Positions 37,264 through 45,690 are shown, counted from the stretch's first letter. The stretch is 64,000 nucleotides of DNA from Extensimonas perlucida (GCF_007655255.1 NZ_VMYE01000015.1:1-64000), one strand, 5' to 3'. Notes: generated by a model not told the origin, from the sequence alone. A program made the numbers and translations.

Positions 37264-37773
37264 GTCTGCGCCGTCCAGTTATGTTGCAGTGCAGCAAAAT
37301 ATACCAGCACGCGACTTGTTGTGCATGGAAATATTTTGCACGCCAGAAGCAAAAAACCTGCCTGAAGATGCGTTATTGGTGATTTTGGTGCCAGCGGAAA
37401 CGGAGGGAATTCAACCCTCGACGAGCCTCTACCCTGATCCGAAAAATCCAACCCAGATTGTCCATTAGGCGGCGCTACGCACCTACGCGGGCGCTGGCGG
37501 ACGGCTGACGGTCATTTTGGCCGCTGCTTCGGCGTCCATGGCACCGGCCATGGAATTCTCACCCGCGACCAAACTGCCGCGCCAGCCGCCTCGCCATCAT
37601 CCCGCGTCCTAATGAACAATCTGGGTTCAATCTTCATCGGGTCGAATCTATAGGCTGCACCAGCGCGGTGCAGCCGCGGTGAACGTCGTACACTGTAAAG
37701 CGCCGTCCGCCAAGACAAACAACAACGCAGAAGGTGGCCAGCGCAGCGCTCATCAAGCACAAGGAGACAAAGC
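37264..37773. other. 510-bp intergenic region with an inverted-repeat element
   Basis: This gap between divergent phaZ and the oxidoreductase operon has no convincing gene. It holds the MITE-like pair at 37450-37627, a hairpin GGCTGCACC/GGTGCAGCC (37653-37675), and a possible -10 TACACT at 37690-37695 for the downstream operon. Confidence 0.6.
37450..37627. mobile_element. MITE-like element or emptied insertion sequence
   Basis: A 20-bp sequence (aacccagattgtccattagg, 37450-37469) recurs inverted at 37608-37627 with 19 of 20 matches. Weaker matching continues outward for about ten bases. The 138-bp interior has no ORF. Near-identical terminal repeats around a non-coding core are the form of a MITE or decayed IS; no transposase family is assigned and no target duplication was confirmed. 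Confidence 0.5.
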
Positions 37774-39603
37774 TTGCAGCCGACCAATACGCAAGACCCG
37801 GCCTATTTCCACCAGGTCGTCGATTGTCAGTGGGCGTGTCCCGCGCACACGCCCGTTCCCGAATACATCCGCCTGATCGCGCAGCGCCGCTACGACGATG
37901 CGTACATGGTCAACTGGGTGTCCAACGTCTTCCCCGGCATCCTCGGCCGCACCTGCGACCGGCCGTGCGAGCCCGCGTGCCGCCGTGGCCGCGTGGAAGA
38001 CCACAACCTGCCCAAGCCCGAGCCCGTGGCCATCTGCCGCCTGAAGCGCGTGGCCGCCGACTTCAAGTCCGACGTGCGCGCGCGCATGCCGCACCCGCTG
38101 CCGGCCAACGGCAAGCGCGTGGCCTGCGTGGGCGCGGGGCCGGCCTCGCTCACGGTGGCGCGCGACCTTGCGCCGCTGGGCTACGAGGTGACGGTGTTCG
38201 ACGCCGAGGCGCGTGCGGGCGGCTTCATGCACCAGCAGATTCCGCGCTTTCGCCTGCCCGAGCACGTGATCGACGAGGAGACGGGCTACGTCTTCGCGCT
38301 CGGCGCCCAGTTTCGCCCCGGCGAGCGCATCGCCTCCATGCGCACACTGCTGGGCCAGGGCTACGACGCCATCTTCGTGGGCAGTGGCGCGCCGCGCGGG
38401 CGTGATCTCGACCTGCCGGGGCGCAAGGAGGCGGCTGCGCACATCCACATCGGCATCGACTGGCTGGCCTCGGTGTCGTTCGGGCACGTGACGTCGGCGG
38501 CCAGGCGCGTGATCGTGCTCGGCGGCGGCAACACGGCGATGGACTGCTGCCGTTCGGCGCGGCGCCTGGGGGGCGAAGACGTGAAGGTCATCGTGCGCTC
38601 GGGCTACGACGAGATGAAAGCCTCACCCTGGGAGAAAGAAGACGCGCAGCACGAGGGCATCCCCATCATCAACTTCCACGTGCCCAAGGCCTTCGTGCAC
38701 GAGGGCGGCAAGCTCACGGGCATGCTGTTCGAGATCGTGCGCGCCGAGTACGACGCGCAGGGCCGGCGCCAGCTCGTGCCCACGGGCGAGCCCGAGGCGT
38801 TCTTTGCCTGCGACGAGGTGCTGATCGCGGTCGGCCAGGAAAACGCCTTTCCGTGGATAGAGCGCGACGTGGGCATCGCGTTCGACCGCTGGGGCCTGCC
38901 CGAGCTGGGGCAAGGCACCTTCCAGTCCAGCCTGCCGCAGGTGTTTTTCGGCGGCGATGCGGCCTACGGCCCCAAGAACATCATCACCGCGGTGGCGCAT
39001 GGCCACGAGGCCGCCATCTCGATCGACCTGTTCCTGCGCGGGCAAGATGTAGCGCAGCGTCCGCCGCCGCACGTGAATCTGGTGTCGCAAAAAATGGGCA
39101 TCCACGAGTGGAGCTACGACAACGACCCGAGCACTGACCCGCGTTACAAGGTGCCCTGGGCGCAGGCCGAAAAAGCGCTTGCGAGCATCGCCGTCGAGGT
39201 GGAGCTGGGCTTCGATCCGGCCACCGCCGCGAAGGAGGCGCACCGCTGCCTGAACTGTGACGTGCAGACCGTGTTCACGCCGCAGCTGTGCATCGAATGC
39301 GATAGCTGCGTGGACATCTGCCCCACCGATTGCATCACCTTCACCACCAACGGCGAGGAGGCCGAGCTGCGCCAGCGCCTCCACGCGCCCTCGCTGCACC
39401 CCGAGGAGCCGCTTTTCGTCTCGCTCCCGCTCAAGACCGGGCGCGTGCTCGTCAAGGACGAGGACATGTGTCTGCACTGCGGCCTGTGCGCCGAGCGCTG
39501 CCCGACCGGCGCGTGGGACATGCAGAAGTTCCTGCTGCTCACCGCGAAGGCCGGAGGTGCTTTCAAAGATATAGCTATGAGCGCAGAAAGGACGGGCGTA
39601 TGA
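37774..39603 (+). CDS. FAD/NAD(P)H oxidoreductase with ferredoxin domains (GltD-like), first gene of a 2-oxoacid oxidoreductase operon
   Basis: This 609-residue protein has a GltD-type N-terminal Fe-S region (CQWACPAHTPVPEY, CDRPCEPACRRG), a FAD site VACVGAGPASLTVARDL and an NAD(P) site IVLGGGNTAMDCCRSARRLG. Two C-terminal [4Fe-4S] motifs follow (CIECDSCVDICPTDC and CLHCGLCAERCPTGAW). The fold moves electrons between ferredoxin-like clusters and NAD(P)H. It overlaps the next gene (ATGA), so it is probably the third subunit of the 2-oxoacid oxidoreductase, as in the NADP-linked 2-oxoglutarate enzyme of Azoarcus. Its last codons lie in an interspersed repeat. Confidence 0.85.
   Translation: MQPTNTQDPAYFHQVVDCQWACPAHTPVPEYIRLIAQRRYDDAYMVNWVSNVFPGILGRTCDRPCEPACRRGRVEDHNLPKPEPVAICRLKRVAADFKSDVRARMPHPLPANGKRVACVGAGPASLTVARDLAPLGYEVTVFDAEARAGGFMHQQIPRFRLPEHVIDEETGYVFALGAQFRPGERIASMRTLLGQGYDAIFVGSGAPRGRDLDLPGRKEAAAHIHIGIDWLASVSFGHVTSAARRVIVLGGGNTAMDCCRSARRLGGEDVKVIVRSGYDEMKASPWEKEDAQHEGIPIINFHVPKAFVHEGGKLTGMLFEIVRAEYDAQGRRQLVPTGEPEAFFACDEVLIAVGQENAFPWIERDVGIAFDRWGLPELGQGTFQSSLPQVFFGGDAAYGPKNIITAVAHGHEAAISIDLFLRGQDVAQRPPPHVNLVSQKMGIHEWSYDNDPSTDPRYKVPWAQAEKALASIAVEVELGFDPATAAKEAHRCLNCDVQTVFTPQLCIECDSCVDICPTDCITFTTNGEEAELRQRLHAPSLHPEEPLFVSLPLKTGRVLVKDEDMCLHCGLCAERCPTGAWDMQKFLLLTAKAGGAFKDIAMSAERTGV
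39560..39600 (-). repeat. Interspersed short repeat, copy at the 3' end of the oxidoreductase gene (reverse orientation)
   Basis: Contains gatatagctatgagcgcag, aligning to the reverse copy in dsbB. It supplies the last about 13 residues and directly abuts the start of the next gene. Confidence 0.5.
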
Positions 39604-41501
39604 AGCCGATTGAAGCCATCAACGACTTTGTCATCAAGTTTGCCAACGTGAACGGCTCGGGCTCGGCCAGCGCGAACGAGCTGTTTGCCAAGGCCATCCT
39701 GCGCATGGGCGTGCCCGTGAGCCCGCGCAACATCTTCCCGAGCAACATCCAGGGCCTGCCGACCTGGTACGAGGTGCGCGTGAGCGAGCAGGGCTACCTG
39801 GGCCGGCGCGGCGGCACCGACATGATGGTGGCGCTGAACCCGCAGACCTGGGCTGCCGACCTGGCCGAGATCGAGCCCGGCGGCTACCTGTTTTACGACA
39901 GCACGCGCCCGCGCGCACCCGAGGAGCTGCGCGCAGACATCAGCGTCATCGGCATGCCGCTGACCGAGATCTGCAACGCCGTGTTTGCCGACCCGCGCCA
40001 GCGCCAGCTGTTCAAGAACATCGTCTATCTGGGCGCGCTCTCGGTGCTGCTCGACATGGACGCCGCGGCCATAGAGACGCTGCTGGGCGAGCAATACAAG
40101 GGCAAGGAAAAGCTGCTCGCCTCGAACGTGCAGGCGCTGCAGCTGGGGCGCGACTTCGCGCGCGAGCACCTCGCGCACCCGCTGCCCATCCGCGTGCGGC
40201 GCGCCGACCGCGTGGGCAACCGCATCTTCATCGACGGCAACACGGCCGCTGGGCTGGGCGCGGTCTATGGCGGCGCCACGGTGTGCGCGTGGTACCCGAT
40301 CACGCCCTCGACCTCGGTGGCCGAAGCCTTCATGCAGTATTGCGCCAAGTTCCGCATCGACGCCGAAGGGCGCCACAACTACGCCATCGTGCAGGCCGAA
40401 GACGAGCTCGCCTCGATCGGCATGGTCGTGGGCGCCGGCTGGAACGGCGCGCGCGCGTTCACGGCCACCTCGGGGCCGGGCATTTCGCTCATGACCGAAT
40501 TCCTTGGCCTGGCCTACTTTGCCGAAATTCCCGCCACCCTCATCAACGTGCAGCGCGGCGGCCCCTCGACCGGCATGCCCACGCGCACGCAGCAGGCCGA
40601 CCTGCTGGCCTGCGCCTACGCCTCGCATGGCGACACCAAGCATGTGCTGCTGCTGCCCGATGACCCGCGCGAGTGCTTCGAATTCGCGGCCACCGCGCTC
40701 GACCTGGCCGACCGCCTGCAAACCCCCGTGTTCGTGATGAGCGACCTCGACATCGGCATGAACCAGCGCCTGTGCGCGCCGCTCGCTTGGGACGACCGCC
40801 GCGACTACGACCGCGGCAAGGTCATGAGCGCGCAAGACCTGGAGCAGCGCGAATTCGCCCGCTACAAAGACGTCGATGGCGACGGCATCCCCTGGCGCAC
40901 GCTGCCCGGCACGCACCCCAAGCTCGGCAGTTACTTCACGCGCGGCACCACGCGCGACCCTTACGCGCGTTATTCCGAGCGCGGGCCCGATTACCTCTAC
41001 AACATGGAGCGCCTGCAGCGCAAGTTCGCCACCGCGGCGACGCTGGTGCCGCAGCCCGTGCTGCAAAGCGCAGCCGCGCCCACGCGGCTCGGGGTGATTT
41101 ATTTCGGCTCCACGAGCTGCGCCATGGCCGAGGCGCTCGATGCGCTCGCGGTAGCAGGCATCCACGTCGATGCGCTGCGCCTGCGCGCGTTCCCGTTCCC
41201 CACGAGCGTGCACGACTTCATCGCCGCGCACGAGCAGGTCTTCGTGGTCGAGCAAAACCGCGACGCGCAGATGCGCTCGCTGCTCGTCAACGAACTCGAG
41301 ATCGACCCGGCGCGCCTGCGCCCCGTGCTGCACTATGACGGCACGCCGATCACCGCGCGCTTCATCACGCAAGCCATCACCAAACTCGCTGCAAATCTCG
41401 CCGCAAATGCGCCGCGCGGCGCTGCCGCTGCGCCGCAAGCCATTGCATCCGTGACCGCCAAACTAGCCGGCCAAGCCGCCGTGCCGGAGAGTACGCCATG
41501 A
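39600..41501 (+). CDS. 2-oxoacid:acceptor oxidoreductase, fused gamma-alpha subunit (KorA-like)
   Basis: This 633-residue protein has an N-terminal gamma domain (about 1-190; GSGSASANELFAKAILRMGV) fused to an alpha domain (from about 205) with AWYPITPSTSVAEAF, ATSGPGISLMTEFLGLA and NVQRGGPSTGMPTRTQQADL. These bind the 2-oxoacid and position the thiamine cofactor bound by the beta subunit. The enzyme oxidises a 2-oxoacid, by family most often 2-oxoglutarate, to acyl-CoA and reduces ferredoxin. Both ends overlap neighbours by ATGA junctions. The C-terminal Ala-rich tail is longer than usual. Confidence 0.9.
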   Translation: MKPIEAINDFVIKFANVNGSGSASANELFAKAILRMGVPVSPRNIFPSNIQGLPTWYEVRVSEQGYLGRRGGTDMMVALNPQTWAADLAEIEPGGYLFYDSTRPRAPEELRADISVIGMPLTEICNAVFADPRQRQLFKNIVYLGALSVLLDMDAAAIETLLGEQYKGKEKLLASNVQALQLGRDFAREHLAHPLPIRVRRADRVGNRIFIDGNTAAGLGAVYGGATVCAWYPITPSTSVAEAFMQYCAKFRIDAEGRHNYAIVQAEDELASIGMVVGAGWNGARAFTATSGPGISLMTEFLGLAYFAEIPATLINVQRGGPSTGMPTRTQQADLLACAYASHGDTKHVLLLPDDPRECFEFAATALDLADRLQTPVFVMSDLDIGMNQRLCAPLAWDDRRDYDRGKVMSAQDLEQREFARYKDVDGDGIPWRTLPGTHPKLGSYFTRGTTRDPYARYSERGPDYLYNMERLQRKFATAATLVPQPVLQSAAAPTRLGVIYFGSTSCAMAEALDALAVAGIHVDALRLRAFPFPTSVHDFIAAHEQVFVVEQNRDAQMRSLLVNELEIDPARLRPVLHYDGTPITARFITQAITKLAANLAANAPRGAAAAPQAIASVTAKLAGQAAVPESTP

Positions 41502-42553
41502 CCTACATCGCCAAACCCCCGCTGCACCATCCCGCGCTCGCGCGCAACAAGGTCGGCTACACGCGGCGCGACTACGAGGGCAAAGTCTCCACGCTGTGCG
41601 CGGGCTGCGGCCACGACTCGATCTCGGCGGCCATCATCGAAGCCTGCTGGGAGATGAACATCGAGCCGCACCGCGTGGCCAAGCTCTCGGGCATAGGCTG
41701 CTCGTCCAAGACGCCCGACTACTTCCTCGGTGCGAGCCACGGCTTTAACACCGTGCACGGGCGCATGCCCAGCGTGCTCACGGGCGCCAATCTGGCCAAC
41801 CGCGACCTGCTGTACCTGGGCGTGTCGGGCGATGGCGACTCGGCCTCGATCGGCCTGGGGCAGTTCGCGCACGCCATGCGGCGCAACGTCAACATGGTTT
41901 ATATCGTCGAAAACAACGGCGTCTATGGCCTCACCAAAGGCCAGTTCTCGGCCACGGCGGACAAGGGCAGCAAGAGCAAAAAAGGCGTGGTCAACGCCGA
42001 CAGCCCGGTCGATCTGGTGGGCCTGGCGATGCAGCTGGGCGCGAGCTTCGTTGCGCGCAGCTTCTCGGGCGACAAGGCGCAGATGGTGCCGCTCATCAAG
42101 GCCGCGATGGAGCACGGCGGCGCGGCCTTCATCGACATCATCAGCCCCTGCGTGACCTTCAACAACCACCCCGGCTCCACGCGCAGCTACGACTGGGTGC
42201 GCGAACACAACGAGGCCGTGAACCGCATCGACTTCATCACGCCGCGCGACCCCATCACGGCAAGCATCGCGCCGGGCGAGGTCGTCGATGTGCCGCAGCA
42301 CGACGGCAGCATCCTGCGCCTGCGCAAGCTGCACACCGACTACGACCCGACCGACCGCGTCGCCGCCATGAGCTACCTGCACGAGCGCGCCGCCGAAGGC
42401 GAACTCGTGACGGGCCTGCTCTATGTCGAAGCCGGCGCGGACGACCTGCACACGGCCCAGCACACGAGCCGCCGCCCGCTCAACAGCCTGGGCAGGGCCG
42501 ACCTGTGCCCCGGCGCGGCGGCGCTCGAAAAGCTGAACCAGGCGTTCCGCTGA
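41498..42553 (+). CDS. 2-oxoacid:acceptor oxidoreductase beta subunit (KorB-like)
   Basis: This 351-residue thiamine-diphosphate subunit has CAGCGHDSISAAI and GIGCSSKTPDYF, which give the Cys ligands of the [4Fe-4S] cluster. GVSGDGDSASIGLGQFAHAM is the Mg-ThDP GDG motif, and YIVENNGVYGLTKGQFSAT completes the site. With the fused gamma-alpha subunit it forms the catalytic core. It is the last gene of the three-gene operon. Substrate choice (2-oxoglutarate against other 2-oxoacids) is inferred from overall resemblance. Confidence 0.9.
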   Translation: MTYIAKPPLHHPALARNKVGYTRRDYEGKVSTLCAGCGHDSISAAIIEACWEMNIEPHRVAKLSGIGCSSKTPDYFLGASHGFNTVHGRMPSVLTGANLANRDLLYLGVSGDGDSASIGLGQFAHAMRRNVNMVYIVENNGVYGLTKGQFSATADKGSKSKKGVVNADSPVDLVGLAMQLGASFVARSFSGDKAQMVPLIKAAMEHGGAAFIDIISPCVTFNNHPGSTRSYDWVREHNEAVNRIDFITPRDPITASIAPGEVVDVPQHDGSILRLRKLHTDYDPTDRVAAMSYLHERAAEGELVTGLLYVEAGADDLHTAQHTSRRPLNSLGRADLCPGAAALEKLNQAFR

Positions 42554-42616
42554 AACTTGCGTTGTTGTCTTTTACGAGATATCATAAAGTCTCACTTAAG
42601 ACATTAAGGACTCGCC

Positions 42617-43138
42617 ATGGCAGCCAATTTCGTTGACGCCCAGGTGCCGCCTGCACCGGCGATGGTGGCGCAAGACCACTCGGCGAGCTACCTGCTGCAG
42701 CCGCGCGCGCTCGGCGCGCAGACTTATCTGCTGTCGCCGGTGGAGCGCGCGCAGCGCGTCAAGCAGGGCGTGCCCGCGCGCGAGCTGGTCACCGTGAGCC
42801 AGGCCATGGGCCTGCCGCGCGAGCAGCTCATGCGCGCGCTGGGGCTCGCGCGTTCCACGGTGGAGCGCAAGATCGCCCAGCGCGGCACGCTCTCGCAGCC
42901 CGAGGGCGAAAGGCTCATCGGCCTGGAGCGCCTGATCGGTCAGGTCGATGCCATGGTGCGCGACAGCGCGGCCGATGATGCGGCGGATTTCGACGCGGCG
43001 CGCTGGTTCGCGCGCTGGATGGTCGAGCCGGTCGCGGCGCTGGGCGGCATGGCGCCGCAGGACTTGCTCGACACGGCCGATGGCCGCGAGGCGGTGAGCA
43101 CTTTGCTCTTGCAGATCCAATCTGGCGCTTACGCTTGA
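42617..43138 (+). CDS. Antitoxin of a RES-Xre pair (MbcA/ParS type)
   Basis: This 173-residue protein has a helical DNA-binding N-terminal half (RAQRVKQGVPARELVTVSQA, then STVERKI) and a C-terminal toxin-binding domain typical of MbcA/ParS/DUF2384 proteins (GLERLIGQVDAMV, WFARWMVEPVAALGGMAPQD, then DTADGREAVSTLL). Such antitoxins repress their own operon and block the RES toxin active site. It is the first gene of a two-gene unit. Upstream DNA has the short inverted repeat GTCT-CACTTA-AGAC at 42586-42599, a possible operator. Confidence 0.85.
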   Translation: MAANFVDAQVPPAPAMVAQDHSASYLLQPRALGAQTYLLSPVERAQRVKQGVPARELVTVSQAMGLPREQLMRALGLARSTVERKIAQRGTLSQPEGERLIGLERLIGQVDAMVRDSAADDAADFDAARWFARWMVEPVAALGGMAPQDLLDTADGREAVSTLLLQIQSGAYA

Positions 43139-43171
43139 TAGGCGTGCGCTTGCAGCTACCTAAAAAATAGT
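43120..43171 (+). repeat. Interspersed short repeat between antitoxin and toxin genes
   Basis: Core gtgcgcttgcagctacctaa with an A-rich end. It covers the antitoxin stop and reaches the first bases of the toxin GTG, so it forms the whole junction between the two genes. Match to the other copies is weaker. Confidence 0.45.
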
Positions 43172-43685
43172 GATTGAAGCGACTTCAGCCGCCGCCGATG
43201 GCTCAGTGAGCGTCTGGCGCATCGCCACCGACACGCCGCACTACACGGCCGACGATCTGAGCGGGCAGGGCGCCGAGCGCAGCGGCGGGCGCTGGAACGA
43301 GCGCGGCACGCCCATGGTGTACGCGAGCAGTTCATGCGCGCTGGCGTGCCTGGAGACGGTGGTGCACCTCGCGGGCGGGCTGCCCCTGCCGCTGAACCGC
43401 TATCTGGTGCGCATAGACATCCCGCCCGCGCTCTGGGCCGCGCGCACGGTGTTCGACGCCGCGCAAATGGTGGGCTGGGACGCCATACCCGCAGGGCGCG
43501 TGAGCCTTGCCTGGGGCCGCGCCTGGGCGCACGCGGGCACGAGCGTGCTCGCGCAGGTGCCGTCGGCCATCGTGCCCGAAGAAAGCAACCTGCTCATCAA
43601 CCCCTTGCATCCCCAGGCCGGCACACTGCGGGCGCGCAAGCTGCGGCGCTGGCAGTACGATCCGCGCGTGCGGCGCAAAAGCTGA
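43170..43685 (+). CDS. RES-domain toxin (NAD-degrading type)
   Basis: This 171-residue protein carries the RES domain. SVWRIATDTPHYTADDLSG starts the fold, and GAERSGGRWNERGTPMVYAS contains the R-G-RWN-G-Y consensus. The acidic site lies in LACLETVVHL (Glu), and the late Ser/Asn segment is PEESNLLINPLHP. RES toxins break down NAD+ and halt growth when free of antitoxin. GTG 43170 is the only suitable start, 31 bp after the antitoxin stop. Confidence 0.87.
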   Translation: MIEATSAAADGSVSVWRIATDTPHYTADDLSGQGAERSGGRWNERGTPMVYASSSCALACLETVVHLAGGLPLPLNRYLVRIDIPPALWAARTVFDAAQMVGWDAIPAGRVSLAWGRAWAHAGTSVLAQVPSAIVPEESNLLINPLHPQAGTLRARKLRRWQYDPRVRRKS

Positions 43686-43814
43686 AAACCGCAGTGGAAT
43701 GCCCGAAGCCTGCTGCAAGTGACATGCGGATTAACGCCGCGGTCTTTTCCTCTTGACTCAAAGCGCGCCCCGCTCCGCAGAACCGCGCGTGGCTGGCCCA
43801 ACAGGTACCAACCC

Positions 43815-44204
43815 ATGATCTACGGCATAGGCACCGACATCTGCGACATCCGCCGCATCCGCGCGAGCCTGGAGCGTCACGGCGAACGTTTCGCATGCAA
43901 AGTGCTGACCGAGGGCGAACTCGCCACCTGGCGCGCGCGCTCCGAGCGCTGGCCCGAGCGCGGCGTGCGCTACCTGGCCACGCGCTTTTCCGCCAAGGAG
44001 GCCTTCAGCAAGGCCATAGGTTTGGGCATGCGCATGCCCATGACCTGGCGCCACTGCGAAGTCGCCAAGCTCCCCACGGGGCAGCCGGTGATCGTGCTGC
44101 ACGGCGCGCTCAAAGACTGGTTCGAGTCCCGCGGCCTGCGCGCGCACCTGAGCGTGACCGACGAGAGCGACTATGCAGCGAGCTTTTGCGTCGTCGAAAA
44201 ATAA
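43815..44204 (+). CDS. acpS: Holo-[acyl-carrier-protein] synthase
   Basis: This 129-residue protein transfers phosphopantetheine from CoA to ACP. The two family motifs are [12 protein letters not shown] (Mg-binding Asp) and [17 protein letters not shown] (Glu/Lys). It ends with [15 protein letters not shown]. The start is ATG 43815. It lies upstream of nagZ; a repeat copy fills the space between them. It would serve fatty-acid synthesis. Confidence 0.95.
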   Translation: MIYGIGTDICDIRRIRASLERHGERFACKVLTEGELATWRARSERWPERGVRYLATRFSAKEAFSKAIGLGMRMPMTWRHCEVAKLPTGQPVIVLHGALKDWFESRGLRAHLSVTDESDYAASFCVVEK

Positions 44205-44262
44205 GTGCCAAATCGCCATCAAATGCGCGTACAGTAAGCGTAAGCAGCTATTGTTACAAGAG
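44205..44262 (+). repeat. Interspersed short repeat between acpS and nagZ
   Basis: This intergenic forward copy (gtgccaaatcgccatcaaat, then cagtaagcgtaagcagctat) starts directly after the acpS stop and ends 10 bp before nagZ. It is the only fully intergenic copy of the set. Confidence 0.6.
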
Positions 44263-44272
44263 TAAACTCGCC

Positions 44273-45361
44273 ATGCAACATGCCCCCTTGATCCTCGACA
44301 TCGCCGGCACCACGCTCAGCGCTGCCGACCGCCGCCGCCTTGCGCACCCGCTCACGGGCGGCGTGATCCTGTTCACGCGCAACTGGCAAAACCGCGCGCA
44401 GCTGCTCGAACTCACAAGCGCGATCAAGGCCCAGCGCGACGATCTGCTGATCTGCGTCGATCACGAAGGCGGGCGCGTGCAGCGTTTTCGCAGCGATGGC
44501 TTTACGCAGCTGCCGGCCATGGCGGCATTTGGCCGCATGTGGATGGACGACGGCCGCGGCGCCGCGGCCCGCCCCGGCAGCGGCGCGCTGCGCGCCACCA
44601 ACGCCGCCACCGCGGCCGGTTACGTGCTCGGCGCCGAGCTGCGCGCCTGCGGCGTCGATTTCAGCTTCACGCCCGTGCTCGACCTGGACTGGGGCCGCAG
44701 CGGCGTCATAGGCGATCGCGCCTTTCACAGCGACGCGCGCGTGGTCACCTTGCTCGCCAAAAGCCTGATGCACGGCCTGTTGCAAGCCGGCATGGCGAAC
44801 TGCGGCAAACATTTCCCGGGCCACGGCTGGGCCATGGCCGATTCGCACACCGACATGCCCGTGGATGAACGCAGCCTGCGCGCCATCCTCGCCGACGATG
44901 CCGCGCCCTACGGCTGGCTCAGCAGCACGCTTTGCAGCGTCATGCCTGCGCATGTGGTCTACCCCAAAGTCGACCGCCGCCCCGCAGGCTTTTCGGCGCG
45001 CTGGCTGCAAGACATCCTGCGCAACCAGCTGCGCTTTCAGGGCGCGGTGTTCAGCGATGACCTCAGCATGGAAGGCGCGCGCCGGCTCGATGGGCAGATC
45101 GTCAGCTACACCGACGCCGCCGTGGCCGCATTGCAGGCCGGCTGCGATCTGGTGCTGCTGTGCAACCAAAGCCTGGGCGATGGTCACGCGGTGGATGCCT
45201 TGCTCGACGGCCTGGAGTCGGCGCTGGCCGCTGGCCGCTGGCAGCCAAGCAGCGCGAGCGAAGCGCGCCGCCTGGCCCTGCTGCCCCAGACCGCGCCGCT
45301 GCCCTGGGACGAGCTGATGTTCCACGGCGCCTACCTCGAAGCGCTCGAGCTGCTGCCGTGA
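44273..45361 (+). CDS. nagZ: Beta-N-acetylhexosaminidase NagZ
   Basis: This 362-residue cytoplasmic GH3 enzyme removes GlcNAc from muropeptides in cell-wall recycling. Motifs: GGVILFTRNWQNRAQLLEL, VDHEGGRVQRFR, FSFTPVLDLDWG, the catalytic loop NCGKHFPGHGWAMADSHTD (acid/base dyad Asp-His) and GAVFSDDLSMEGAR with the nucleophile Asp. An insertion of about 15 residues (GRGAAARPGSGALRA) is seen between two early helices. The start is ATG 44273. Confidence 0.94.
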   Translation: MQHAPLILDIAGTTLSAADRRRLAHPLTGGVILFTRNWQNRAQLLELTSAIKAQRDDLLICVDHEGGRVQRFRSDGFTQLPAMAAFGRMWMDDGRGAAARPGSGALRATNAATAAGYVLGAELRACGVDFSFTPVLDLDWGRSGVIGDRAFHSDARVVTLLAKSLMHGLLQAGMANCGKHFPGHGWAMADSHTDMPVDERSLRAILADDAAPYGWLSSTLCSVMPAHVVYPKVDRRPAGFSARWLQDILRNQLRFQGAVFSDDLSMEGARRLDGQIVSYTDAAVAALQAGCDLVLLCNQSLGDGHAVDALLDGLESALAAGRWQPSSASEARRLALLPQTAPLPWDELMFHGAYLEALELLP

Positions 45362-45460
45362 GCTGGGAAAGACCCGCATGGCGACGCCGCACGCCCAAAG
45401 CACGGTAGCGCGTGCCATGGCAAAAACACCGGAGTCGATAAAGTAGCCGATTTTTGCGTA

Positions 45461-45466
45461 TATAAT
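45461..45466 (+). promoter_or_regulatory. -10 element of tRNA-Asn
   Basis: TATAAT 11 bp before the tRNA; a clear -35 is not seen (best GTCGAT near 45434). Confidence 0.5.
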
Positions 45467-45477
45467 CGTGGGCTCAT

Positions 45478-45553
45478 TCCTCGATAGCTCAGTCGGTAGA
45501 GCGCCGGACTGTTAATCCGTAGGTCCCTGGTTCGAGCCCAGGTCGAGGAGCCA
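45478..45553 (+). tRNA. tRNA-Asn (anticodon GTT)
   Basis: The acceptor stem TCCTCGA/TCGAGGA, D arm, anticodon loop CTGTTAA (GTT at 45511-45513), and T arm with GGTTCGAGCCC all fold in the normal cloverleaf of 73 nt. The 3' CCA is encoded at 45551-45553. Confidence 0.97.
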
Positions 45554-45561
45554 TATAAATC

Positions 45562-45612
45562 AAGCACTTAGCCCACATTTTAGCCCGCCTTTTGGCGGGC
45601 TAAGTGCTTTTG
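45562..45612 (+). terminator. Terminator with competing hairpins after tRNA-Asn
   Basis: An inner hairpin AGCCCGCC (45582-45589)/GGCGGGCT (45594-45601) overlaps a longer, mutually exclusive 13-bp stem AAGCACTTAGCCC (45562-45574)/GGGCTAAGTGCTT (45597-45609). The sequence after it is T-rich only briefly (CTTTT). Confidence 0.65.
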
Positions 45613-45653
45613 GGCGCAGCCTTTTTGCTGCCGCTTGATCGTTGGTTTCGGGG

Positions 45654-45673
45654 CGCTGGCTTCGCCAGCGTTT
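45654..45673 (-). terminator. Possible terminator of the nifENXQ unit
   Basis: CGCTGGC-TTC-GCCAGCG hairpin about 20-40 bp beyond the nifQ stop. A long T-run is missing on the minus strand, so it is a tentative call. Confidence 0.4.
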
Positions 45674-45690
45674 CCAGCGTCCGCCCAGGT

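Noticed and set aside
37391-37425. tRNA-like T-arm on the minus strand (GGGTTGAATTCCC followed by a GGCACCA-like end)
   Set aside because: The distance between T-arm and CCA is too long, and no acceptor or anticodon stems could be found. It may be an old tRNA or att fragment, but this is not supportable.
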